NCBI RefSeq assembly: GCF_014268445.2
Contig: NZ_CP077089.1
Coordinates: 5,959,001-6,023,000, forward strand
Origin: Pseudomonas tensinigenes
GTDB lineage: Bacteria; Pseudomonadota; Gammaproteobacteria; Pseudomonadales; Pseudomonadaceae
Direction of reading: 5' to 3'
Length of the DNA stretch: 64,000 nucleotides
The notes below the pieces were generated by a model that did no database searches, was not told the origin of the DNA, and saw only the letters and a program-made list of their open reading frames with translations. The stretch's first letter is position 1, and each line of letters opens with the position of its first letter. Made by a program: the position numbers and the translations under genes. Below are positions 31,684 to 39,688 of the stretch, piece by piece.

Positions 31684-32763
31684 ATGACCCGTCTACTGCG
31701 CTACACCCTGTTACTTGCCGTGCTCACCCTCGTCCTGATCGGCGCGCTGATGTTCAGCCTGACCTGGCGCCCCGATGCCCGCGAAACCCTGCCGGTCAGT
31801 TGCACGGGAAAGCCACCGACGCTGGTGCCGGGGCAGGCGCTGAAGGTCATGACCTGGAACGTGCAGTACCTGGCCGGCAAGCGTTACGTGTTCTGGAATG
31901 ATCTGGCCCAGGGCAACGATGAAGCGCCGACCCTGGAAGACATGGCCTTCAGCCTCGATGAAGTGACGCGGGTGATCCGCGACGAGCAGCCCGATGTGGT
32001 GCTGTTGCAGGAACTGGATGACGGCGCCAAGGCAAGTGACTACCAGGATCAACTGAAGTTACTGCAGGAACGCGTTGCCGACCTGTATCCGTGCAGCGCC
32101 AGCGCGTTTGACTGGAAAGCCGAATTCGTCCCCGACGCTCATGTTTTCGGTAGTGTCGGGCGACAACTGGCGACCCTGAGCCGCTACCGCATCGAACACG
32201 CCGAGCGCCTGCAATTGCCGGTCGCCTCAGCCAACTTCATCAGCCGCCAGTTCCAGCCAAAAGATGCGCTGCTCGCGACCAAACTGCCCCTGAGCGATGG
32301 CGGGCAACTGACCGTATTCAATACCCATCTGGAGCGTGCCAGGCAACCCGACGACACTTTGCAGGCGCAAGTCAGCGCCGTGGCCAAAGTGCTCGACAAG
32401 TACGAAAGTCAGGGCCTGCCGTGGTTGATCGGTGGCGACTTCAATCTGTTACCGCTTGGTCAGTATCGCCGCTTGTCTGCCGAACAACGCATGCCCTACT
32501 CAGCCGACAGCGAACTGCATCTGCTGTGGGACAAGTACCCGATGATTCCGACCAACAACGAGGCCAGCGGCATCGACCGCGCGCAGTGGCTCACCCACTA
32601 CCCCAACGACCCCGGCCTGAATGGTCCGGATCGCACGGTCGACTATCTGTTCTACAGCCCGAAGATCAAACGGGTCGAGGCGATGGTGCGGCAGGACGAT
32701 ACCTTGCGCATCTCTGATCATTTACCGGTGATCGCCCGCTTCCTGCTCCCCGCCGCCCCATAA
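31684..32763 (+). CDS. Endonuclease/exonuclease/phosphatase-family protein
   Basis: A 359-residue protein with one N-terminal membrane anchor (about residues 7-27) and an EEP domain. Catalytic motifs are VMTWNVQYL (Asn), VLLQELDD (Glu), FNTHLERAR (His), LIGGDFNLLP (Asp, Asn), DRTVDYLFYS (Asp) and SDHLPVIA (Asp, His). Metal-dependent hydrolysis of a phosphodiester or phosphomonoester at the membrane/periplasm is expected; substrate unknown. The ATG at 31684 avoids 13 extra codons in the longer open frame. Confidence 0.88.
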   Translation: MTRLLRYTLLLAVLTLVLIGALMFSLTWRPDARETLPVSCTGKPPTLVPGQALKVMTWNVQYLAGKRYVFWNDLAQGNDEAPTLEDMAFSLDEVTRVIRDEQPDVVLLQELDDGAKASDYQDQLKLLQERVADLYPCSASAFDWKAEFVPDAHVFGSVGRQLATLSRYRIEHAERLQLPVASANFISRQFQPKDALLATKLPLSDGGQLTVFNTHLERARQPDDTLQAQVSAVAKVLDKYESQGLPWLIGGDFNLLPLGQYRRLSAEQRMPYSADSELHLLWDKYPMIPTNNEASGIDRAQWLTHYPNDPGLNGPDRTVDYLFYSPKIKRVEAMVRQDDTLRISDHLPVIARFLLPAAP

Positions 32764-32774
32764 TCGAGATAATC

Positions 32775-32808
32775 CCGTGTAGGAGCAGCCTTCGGCAGCT
32801 CCTACGGG
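32775..32808. repeat. Short REP hairpin, GATCGCAGCC-family core
   Basis: GTAGGAGCAGCC-TTC-GGCAGCTCCTAC, nearly perfect hairpin 12 bases after the EEP gene. It may double as its transcription end, and marks the left edge of the biosynthetic cluster. Confidence 0.75.
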
Positions 32809-32889
32809 AGCACGTTTGAGTGGGCTTTCTCTTGATTGCGTGCAAAACAACCGACAGCAAAAACCGGCGACTGAATGCATCTCCCACCC

Positions 32890-34074
32890 TCAGGATGTCT
32901 GGGCAGACCTCTGCTCGATTTCAATGCCGATAAGCGGACGCTTCATGGCCATCGACACCCACGCGCCGACGGCTGCGATGACGCAGGCGGCAAATCCCAG
33001 CAGGAAGGACAGAAAGCTGAGTTCTTGCGCGACGGCCAGAAGTCCGAGCACCGCAGCGGTGGCTTCGGCGGCCCCCCACACACAGGTCTGCACCGCCATC
33101 GCGACAGAGCTGCGCCCGCGCCATATCTTCACGGCTTGGGCCTGATACAACGGGCCACAAATCATCTCGCCAATCACGATGAACACCACGACCAGAAACA
33201 GAACCGCCTGAGCTTGCGAGGAAATGGTCAACAGCAGGCAACCCGCGCCGATCAACAGGTTTGAGACAATCACCCGCGACAAACGCGACACCCGCTGAAA
33301 AAGCGCAGTTACGTAAACCTGGCTGAAAATGATGATGCCGCTGGCGACCAGAAACAGGATGCCCACCAGCTCACTGGAAAAGCGTTCGGTCGCGTAGGTA
33401 GGAAACACGTAATAAAACTGCGCATAACCCATCATCGTCAAAAAGTTGATGGCCATGAAGGCAACAACCTTGGGCGAAGCCTCGGGCAGTCCGGCCAAGG
33501 AGGCATTACCCGCTGGCTGCAATCCCGCTGACCGGGCCACATGAGGAATCAGCGTGGTGGACGCGGTTGCCATCACGCCTAACAGTAATGGCAAGGCGAC
33601 AAACCAGTAACCCGCGCCGGCCAGAATCAACGACGCAACGAAGGGCGCAACGCCAGCGCCAGCGTTGGCAGCGACATTTTCGTAGGACAGAACACGTTCA
33701 TGCTCGGCCTCACCAAAGTACTGAACGATGTAGGAAATCTGGGAAATCGTAGCAATCGAATTCGCGACTCCGAACACTACCACCAGTGCGATCCACAGCA
33801 GTGTGTGGGTGATCCCCAGCGCTGCCGTCAGCAACATGCAGCACGCGGCGACCGCCACACAGAACAACGCAAGGGCAATTTCCCGCCGTCGGTCAACCTT
33901 GTCCAGCATCCCTTGAAAGGCCAATGCGCCAATGCGGTTTGAAACAATGGCGAAGCCGACGACGACGCCCGCAGCACTGGTGCTCAAGCCCACGGTCGAG
34001 TTTAGCCAGATGGCCATGAACGGGTAGAAACAGCTCCAGGCTGCAGACGAAAGAAACCGCACGAAATAGATCAT
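32890..34074 (-). CDS. MFS exporter of the biosynthetic cluster
   Basis: A 394-residue, 12-helix major facilitator. The loop after helix 2 reads GMLDKVDRRREIAL, and GPLYQAQAVKIWRGRSS follows helix 10. It resembles drug/metabolite:H+ antiporters (BacE-like logic in bacilysin clusters) and not sugar importers. Its ATG overlaps the stop of the ATP-grasp gene by four bases, tying it to the pathway as the last gene of the operon. Expected role: export of the product and self-protection. The substrate assignment is inference from context. Confidence 0.82.
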   Translation of the reverse strand: MIYFVRFLSSAAWSCFYPFMAIWLNSTVGLSTSAAGVVVGFAIVSNRIGALAFQGMLDKVDRRREIALALFCVAVAACCMLLTAALGITHTLLWIALVVVFGVANSIATISQISYIVQYFGEAEHERVLSYENVAANAGAGVAPFVASLILAGAGYWFVALPLLLGVMATASTTLIPHVARSAGLQPAGNASLAGLPEASPKVVAFMAINFLTMMGYAQFYYVFPTYATERFSSELVGILFLVASGIIIFSQVYVTALFQRVSRLSRVIVSNLLIGAGCLLLTISSQAQAVLFLVVVFIVIGEMICGPLYQAQAVKIWRGRSSVAMAVQTCVWGAAEATAAVLGLLAVAQELSFLSFLLGFAACVIAAVGAWVSMAMKRPLIGIEIEQRSAQTS

Positions 34075-35306
34075 TGGAATACCGGGCTTCTAGGGCCGCG
34101 ATCAGTCAGAACGCGCACTTGAGCGATCTCGTCCACGACCACGTCGGCGTAGCCGGTCAGCATGCCGATCCATGCGTAGTCGGACGTACCGATCGGTACG
34201 ATCAGGCTGCCGACATTGGCGATTGGCGTATGAATGGACGCCAGCGGCGGTATCTCCCAGTCTTGCACGACGGCCTCATGGTCCAGGCAATACCAGTAAC
34301 TCAAGGTCTGTCGACACTGTTCGACAGGTGAGTAGTGAAGCGTGCCTTCCAGCAACCCCAACGGCAGCAACGCAACCTGTTGCAGCACGGTCGCCGGCGC
34401 CAGGTCGTAGGCCAAGGCAATTTGCTCGACGATACTTGCGCCGCCCAGACGTCCCATGTTGGCGTCGATCAGATAAGCCGTGGCTGGGGTGGCGATAAAT
34501 TCGCAATGAAAGAAACCGTTATCGAATTCCGAGCGCTTGATCAGGTCGCGCACGGCCGTCTCCATTTTCGAACGAACGGAGGAAGCGATTACACCATTGG
34601 CTGGAAACCGGTTGGCAACTTCAGTGAAACCGACACGATCACGTTTGGACACGCCCAGGAACGTCACCTGCCCGTTCTGTGCAAACCCTTCCATGCTGAC
34701 GAGATCGCCCACGCAATGCGCCTGAACAATCCAGGTGATGTTTTCAGGATGATCGATTCCACTCTGCAGAATTGCTGACCTGATCACTTCGGCCGGATCG
34801 GTATCCGCCGCGATCGTCAGCAGCATCGTGGCCACCGCACCTGAACCAACCGAGGGTTTCAGCACCACGTCGTTGCCCACACCCGGCGTCAACCAAGGAA
34901 TGTCGAGGGTTGCATCGGCCAGCGAAACGCAGGACTCGGCCGGAACATGTTCAGGTACCAAACGCCCGACGAATTCCTTGGACGACAATTTGGCAAATAC
35001 GGCTGGCGGCGCATTGAAACCAAACTCTTCGGCAATCGCCGATACCACGGGAAACAGTTCATCAAAGAAGGTTGTAATGCTGTGAATCCGACCTGCCAAT
35101 TCTGCATGAGTCTTCAAGTAGGAAGACAAGGCGTCTGCATCACTGAATCCTGGAATGCAGGTGACGCCCTCGAATATAGATTTGGCCGTGCCGTGAAAAC
35201 CCGATGGGTCCACGGACAGAATCGGCTCGAAACCCACGCTGCGGATCGCATCGCAAACGTACTTGATGGAAACCTTGTTGATTCCAACGATCAAAATATG
35301 GCGCAT
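34071..35306 (-). CDS. ATP-grasp ligase of the biosynthetic cluster
   Basis: A 411-residue protein with an N-terminal Rossmann-like segment (RHILIVGINKVSIKYVCDAI) and an ATP-grasp domain: VVLKPSVGSGAVATML is the ATP-clamping Lys strand and glycine-rich loop, WIVQAHCVGDLVSMEG the adenine-binding linker, and FFHCEFIATPATAYLIDANMG the metal-binding Glu/Asn region, followed by LGGASIVEQIA. ATP-grasp enzymes activate a carboxylate as acyl phosphate and join it to an amine, as in L-amino-acid ligases of dipeptide antibiotics. In place of the usual EINPR the text is DANMG, a partly divergent metal site. Substrates unknown. Confidence 0.82.
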   Translation of the reverse strand: MRHILIVGINKVSIKYVCDAIRSVGFEPILSVDPSGFHGTAKSIFEGVTCIPGFSDADALSSYLKTHAELAGRIHSITTFFDELFPVVSAIAEEFGFNAPPAVFAKLSSKEFVGRLVPEHVPAESCVSLADATLDIPWLTPGVGNDVVLKPSVGSGAVATMLLTIAADTDPAEVIRSAILQSGIDHPENITWIVQAHCVGDLVSMEGFAQNGQVTFLGVSKRDRVGFTEVANRFPANGVIASSVRSKMETAVRDLIKRSEFDNGFFHCEFIATPATAYLIDANMGRLGGASIVEQIALAYDLAPATVLQQVALLPLGLLEGTLHYSPVEQCRQTLSYWYCLDHEAVVQDWEIPPLASIHTPIANVGSLIVPIGTSDYAWIGMLTGYADVVVDEIAQVRVLTDRGPRSPVFQ

Positions 35307-35342
35307 CTTTCATATCCGTCCGTAAAAATGAAAAGAAGATGC

Positions 35343-36725
35343 TTATTGAGCATCGACAGTGCGTGGGTGATACATCTTGCCGGGGTTGAGGATGTTCGCT
35401 GGGTCCAGTGCCGCTTTGATCGCCCGCATGCAGTCGAGCGCCGCGCCGTGCTGGGCCGACATCCATTTCACTTTGCCCTCGCCGACGCCATGCTCACCGC
35501 TCACGGTTCCGCCGAACGACAATGCCCGACTCGACAAACGACTGAGGAAGGCTTGAATCGACACGCTTTCGTCTTCACCTTCCTGAAGCATGATCAACAG
35601 GTGAAAGTTGCCGTCGCCGACGTGGCCGATCAACGGCGCATCCAGCCCGGAAGCGGCGATGTCTGCCACGGTAGCGCTGATGCAGGCACTCAGGGATGAC
35701 AGCGGGACACAGACATCCGTGGCCAGCCCCTTGCGCCCTTTGTAATACGCATGAAATGCCCACCAGGCGTCATGCCGGGCCTTCCACAGGGCCGTGCGCT
35801 CTTCGAGCCGATGGGAAATTTTCAGTTGGCCGCCAAACTCATGCGCGCAGTCGATAAAGCCTTCAACGCTACTGGCGACGGTTGAGGTGTCACCGTGGAA
35901 CTCAAGAAACAGATGGGGATTTTCCGGCAAATTCAACGAAGGAGAGTAAGCGTTGCAGGCGCGAACGGCAGTGACATCCAACAGTTCGATGCGTGCGACC
36001 GAGAGGCCTTGGCCGAGTGCACTGGCCACCGTTTGCACCGCATCATCGACGGAGGCAAACGAGCAGACGCCAGCGACAATCGCTTCCGGCACCGGATGCA
36101 ATCTGACGTCCAGCTCGCTGAACAGTCCAAGGGTTCCTTCCGAACCCACGGCAATCGCCAGCAGATCCAGGCCCATGGCGGATTTAGGCGCTCTTGAGCC
36201 GATTTGCGCCACCGTTCCGTCAGCCATTACCCAGCGTGCCGCTTTGACATTGGCAGCCATCGTCCCATAGCGCACGGAGTTGGTCCCTGAGGCGCGTGTC
36301 GCAGCCATTCCGCCCATCGAAGCATTGGCACCAGGATCGACTGAAAAAAACAGCCCCGTTTCGCGCAAGTGACTGTTCAATTGTTCGCGGGTGACACCCG
36401 GCTGAACCGTGGCGGTCATATCGGTCGTATTGATGCCGACAATTGCGTTCATCTCGGAACAGTCGATACAGACGCCGCCCTGCGGCGCGTTGATTTGCCC
36501 CTCGAGGGATGAGCGCGCTCCTGCGGCAATGACTGCCACGCCGTATTCGTGGCAGAGCGACACAACCTCAACGATTTCCTGCTCGTTTCGAACCGTGACG
36601 ACGGCATCGGGCGGGCTCAACTGGACGCCGGGAGGCGCCTGGCAGAATTGTTGCCGGATGCTGTGTTCAAGCCGTACGCGCTCGCCAAACAACTGACACA
36701 GTTTTTCAATTACCTGCGTATTCAT
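35343..36725 (-). CDS. GlcD/D-lactate dehydrogenase-type FAD oxidoreductase
   Basis: A 460-residue VAO/PCMH-family flavoprotein. The FAD-binding half carries VIAAGARSSLEGQ and VDPGANASMGGMAATRASGTNSVRYGT; the C-terminal half has LIGHVGDGNFHLLIM and SGEHGVGEGK, the metal- and hydroxyacid-binding motifs of D-lactate, glycolate and D-2-hydroxyacid dehydrogenases. It should oxidise a D-2-hydroxy acid to a 2-keto acid, which could feed the HisC-like aminotransferase in the same cluster. It starts 142 bases downstream of the regulator gene, across a perfect hairpin, and is followed by the ATP-grasp gene 36 bases on. Confidence 0.87.
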   Translation of the reverse strand: MNTQVIEKLCQLFGERVRLEHSIRQQFCQAPPGVQLSPPDAVVTVRNEQEIVEVVSLCHEYGVAVIAAGARSSLEGQINAPQGGVCIDCSEMNAIVGINTTDMTATVQPGVTREQLNSHLRETGLFFSVDPGANASMGGMAATRASGTNSVRYGTMAANVKAARWVMADGTVAQIGSRAPKSAMGLDLLAIAVGSEGTLGLFSELDVRLHPVPEAIVAGVCSFASVDDAVQTVASALGQGLSVARIELLDVTAVRACNAYSPSLNLPENPHLFLEFHGDTSTVASSVEGFIDCAHEFGGQLKISHRLEERTALWKARHDAWWAFHAYYKGRKGLATDVCVPLSSLSACISATVADIAASGLDAPLIGHVGDGNFHLLIMLQEGEDESVSIQAFLSRLSSRALSFGGTVSGEHGVGEGKVKWMSAQHGAALDCMRAIKAALDPANILNPGKMYHPRTVDAQ

Positions 36726-36837
36726 TACTCTCGTCCCTGTTTTAACTGATCACTGTCCGATTTGTTTTTATCGGTCGTATTGCTGCGCCATCCCGCGCAC
36801 TCCTTTGAGCAGTCGACTGACGCAGTTCATCCCACAG

Positions 36838-36864
36838 GGAGGACGGTGAATACCGTCCTCTCCA
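36838..36864. terminator. Intra-operon hairpin between regulator and flavoprotein genes
   Basis: GGGAGGACGGT-GAAT-ACCGTCCTCTCC, about ten perfect pairs, directly after the stop of the Xre-like gene on the minus strand. There is no T run, so it may be an attenuator, a transcript stabiliser or a weak terminator that sets different expression of the two halves of the cluster. Confidence 0.5.
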
Positions 36865-36867
36865 TAA

Positions 36868-37800
36868 TTACTCTTTATCTTCTTTCGCTGTTCGGGCAGC
36901 ACGCCCGTCGTATTCGGGACGGCCCGAAACAATCAGGCCGAAGAAGTAAGGCTGAGCACCTGAATCCTCAAGTTGAGTACCTGATTTGTTATGCACTTCA
37001 ATCAAGGAAAACAGATCGACGAGACGATCCTGAATCTGCTCTATTTCCGCGTCTTTCAGGGTCACCATCGAGCTGTATTTGAAAGAACCTGAAACATCAA
37101 AGTATTCACTTTTTTCAGGTTTGAGCAGTGATCGTTCCACCTCATGGCGCAGGAACATATCCTTCAACTTCAATGCGTCAACAGACCTTGGCATCCTCAG
37201 CGTGGGCGCATGACGGACAAACGGCTCTTGGGGGGCGTCGCGCTCCTTGGAGACAAGATTCAGAAAAGCTTCGGTCCGTTGATCATAAGCAAGGCCAAGT
37301 TGCTGGCAAACCAGCTGCATTTCCGCAACGCCAGCGCTGTCCACCATATAGAGGTAGGTCATCAATGGCAGCAGTTCGAAGTTCTCTTCGAATGCCTTGA
37401 TCACCTCTTCGGTAATAATGAACTCCCGCTCGTAGCGGCTCAGGCTCAATGCCCGACGCAATATCTTCGAATCATGCTCTCTGAGTTCGATTCTCGAAGA
37501 AAGATCGGTGACCTCGACACCTTTGCCAAATAACATTTCATGCACATCGCCCGGCAACAGATCTCTGAAGTAGTGCCAGTAATAATCAAAGCTGGCTTTA
37601 CTGTCGACATCGATACCCAAGTGATCATGCAGCTCTACGGCGGCATCGATGCTCAGGTATTTTCTTCCTGCCTCTACGTCGCGGTAGTAATTAGCCGAGA
37701 AAGGAATATTGACATCTTCGAGAAACGTCGAAATCTTCAGATGCCCGGCATCGATCCGCAGCTGCATCAAAAACGCACCAAACGCTCGTTTATTCTCCAA
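36868..37800 (-). CDS. Xre-like pathway regulator
   Basis: A 310-residue protein with an N-terminal helix-turn-helix of the cI/Xre type (AFGAFLMQLRIDAGHLKIST, YYRDVEAGRKYLSIDAAVEL) and a long helical C-terminal domain with no recognised enzymatic motif (ILRRALSLSRYEREFIITEE, FELLPLMTYLYMVDSAGVAE). The C-terminal part may bind a ligand or dimerise. Its start overlaps the AlaX-type gene stop by about 11 bases, so it is co-translated inside the operon. It is the only regulator in the cluster and probably controls it. Base composition is AT-richer than the surroundings. Confidence 0.7.
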   Translation of the reverse strand: MENKRAFGAFLMQLRIDAGHLKISTFLEDVNIPFSANYYRDVEAGRKYLSIDAAVELHDHLGIDVDSKASFDYYWHYFRDLLPGDVHEMLFGKGVEVTDLSSRIELREHDSKILRRALSLSRYEREFIITEEVIKAFEENFELLPLMTYLYMVDSAGVAEMQLVCQQLGLAYDQRTEAFLNLVSKERDAPQEPFVRHAPTLRMPRSVDALKLKDMFLRHEVERSLLKPEKSEYFDVSGSFKYSSMVTLKDAEIEQIQDRLVDLFSLIEVHNKSGTQLEDSGAQPYFFGLIVSGRPEYDGRAARTAKEDKE

Positions 37801-38533
37801 GCGCTTGAGCCTCTGCCGACAGCGTGATATTCACCCGGGTCGTGTTTTTCTTGATTTTCATACTGGAAGTTACCAAGCCTATTTCCTGCGTATTACGCAC
37901 ATGAACTCCCCCACAGGGAATTGACCAGTTTTCGCATTGCCACCAACGAAATCCATGTCCCTTGCTCGTATCCGCTTCCGTACGAATCTCATGACTTGCA
38001 GAGCAAAACGCGTTCAGGGCAGCGGTTGCCTGCCTCAAACTGTTTTCATCGAACTCTTCGATAAACTCGTATTGATTTTCCCCCCCGGCGTCACTCAACG
38101 GCGAACGTACAGGGTGTGGAATCGAGCGCCCCAGCGTTTCTTCAAGCATGCAGTGGATCAAATGCATGGCTGAATGAATCCGCATCTGATGATATCGCAA
38201 TGACCAATCAAGGGATGCAGTCGCCTTCTGGCCAACTGCGTGGGCGCTCAAAAAGGCAAACGCTTCATCGTTGATATTCAGGTAATGCCGGATCTGATCC
38301 TCGCGCTTCTTCGTCGCGACGATTTCGAGTTCCGGCAAAGCGAAGCCTGCCTCCGTGACCGGAATGCTCAACACTCCTCGATCCCCGAGCTGACCGCCTC
38401 CTTGCGGGTAAAAGACCGTCTGGCCAAGGAGCGCAAAAGGCAGGCCCATGTCGTCGCGCTCAAGCAGATCGACTCGACAATCCAGCTGCTTCAGATACGG
38501 GTTTTCGTGAAACAAAGGCAGTGTTTCGCTCAT
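37790..38533 (-). CDS. AlaX-type tRNA-editing (trans-editing) protein
   Basis: A 247-residue free-standing homologue of the alanyl-tRNA synthetase editing domain. It has the family glycine loop GQTVFYPQGGGQLGD and the zinc ligands His120 and His124 (RIHSAMHLIH) and Cys207 and His211 (IPCGGVHVRN), all intact. AlaX proteins hydrolyse Ser or Gly misattached to tRNA-Ala. Presence inside a biosynthetic operon, between the aminotransferase and regulator genes, suggests it clears a pathway-derived non-protein amino acid from tRNA, i.e. self-resistance. A biosynthetic role (amino-acyl transfer or amide cleavage) cannot be excluded. Confidence 0.85.
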   Translation of the reverse strand: MSETLPLFHENPYLKQLDCRVDLLERDDMGLPFALLGQTVFYPQGGGQLGDRGVLSIPVTEAGFALPELEIVATKKREDQIRHYLNINDEAFAFLSAHAVGQKATASLDWSLRYHQMRIHSAMHLIHCMLEETLGRSIPHPVRSPLSDAGGENQYEFIEEFDENSLRQATAALNAFCSASHEIRTEADTSKGHGFRWWQCENWSIPCGGVHVRNTQEIGLVTSSMKIKKNTTRVNITLSAEAQALGE

Positions 38534-38545
38534 TCTTACCTCGAG

Positions 38546-39688
38546 TCAGGTCTCTTTCATGGGTGTTGCAAACTGATGCGAAGCGCTTGGGATTTCCGAG
38601 CCGCCCCAATTCTGTCGAGAACTGTCGGTGTGCAGCTGTTTTCGAAGCACATCACACAATCCAGTCATTTGCATGTCGCTGCCAATCGAGATCCTGAGGC
38701 AGTGATCAAGGCCATAATCGGTCAACGGCGCAGTCAGGAAACCTTCACTTGCCAGGCAGGCATGCAACGCCTGGCACTCCTGCGTGTTTTCGAACTCGAC
38801 AAATACAAAGTTGACGTACTGGCTTCTAGCCGCAATGCCACAGGCATTGAACAGACGGACGATCTTTTGCCCCCACGCGACGCAATGTGCCGCCGTTTTT
38901 TCCAGATGCTCGGTGTCCCACAGCGCGTACTCTCCAGCGCGGGCGGAAAACGCGCTGACGTTGTAGGGCGCACGACGCGCTTGCAGCACTGCAATCAGAT
39001 CAGCACTGGCATAGGCCCATCCCAGCCGTAAACCCGCGAGCCCATAGGCCTTGGAAAACGTTCGCAGGCATATTGCGTTGTTGCGAATATTGACGACCTG
39101 CACACCTGGCGAGTTTTCCCGGTCCGGGGCGAACTCTGCGTACGCTTCGTCGATGATGACCGTCGTACTTTCCGGGATGGTGGCAACCAGCCTCAGCAGC
39201 TCAGCCGGCGGCAGATAGTCCCCCAGCGGATTGGATGGGTTCACCAGCACCACGACGTCCGGTTTTTGTTGCAGGGCCGTACTCAGCGCAGTTTCGTAAC
39301 CTTCACCCGCAACCGGAACCATCTCACTGTAGTCAGCGCCCAGTAGTTCGGCCCTGATCTTGTACATTTTGAAACTGTGCTGCTGAGCCACGAGGCGGCT
39401 GCCAGGTTTCAACAGACTGCGCAGTGCAATATCGATCAGTTCGTCAGACCCCGCCCCTGGCATCACTCGCGCAGGATCAACATTCCATCGCTCGCCAATA
39501 GCCGTGCGAAGCGACTTGTACGTCACCTCCGGGTACTCGCTCAGAAGCGCAGGCATCGATGTGCACAGATGCAGCGCCAGTGCCGATGCACCCAGCGGAT
39601 TTTCGTTGGCATGCAAGCGAGCATCAGGCATCTCGGCGGGCACCGTAGCCTGCCCGGCCAAGACAGGGTTATCACTCGGCGAACTCAT
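38546..39688 (-). CDS. HisC-like PLP aminotransferase
   Basis: A 380-residue fold-type I aminotransferase closest to histidinol-phosphate aminotransferases. PLP residues are visible in HANENPLG, VMPGAGSDELIDIAL, VLVNPSNPLGDYLP, IIDEAYAEFA, and the Schiff-base lysine in RTFSKAYGLAGLRLGW at about residue 210. The C-terminal extension beyond about residue 355 is not typical of HisC. It overlaps the MIO-enzyme stop by four bases (ATGA). Because a housekeeping hisC would lie in the his operon, this one is likely dedicated to a keto-acid/amino-acid step of the pathway. Confidence 0.87.
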   Translation of the reverse strand: MSSPSDNPVLAGQATVPAEMPDARLHANENPLGASALALHLCTSMPALLSEYPEVTYKSLRTAIGERWNVDPARVMPGAGSDELIDIALRSLLKPGSRLVAQQHSFKMYKIRAELLGADYSEMVPVAGEGYETALSTALQQKPDVVVLVNPSNPLGDYLPPAELLRLVATIPESTTVIIDEAYAEFAPDRENSPGVQVVNIRNNAICLRTFSKAYGLAGLRLGWAYASADLIAVLQARRAPYNVSAFSARAGEYALWDTEHLEKTAAHCVAWGQKIVRLFNACGIAARSQYVNFVFVEFENTQECQALHACLASEGFLTAPLTDYGLDHCLRISIGSDMQMTGLCDVLRKQLHTDSSRQNWGGSEIPSASHQFATPMKET

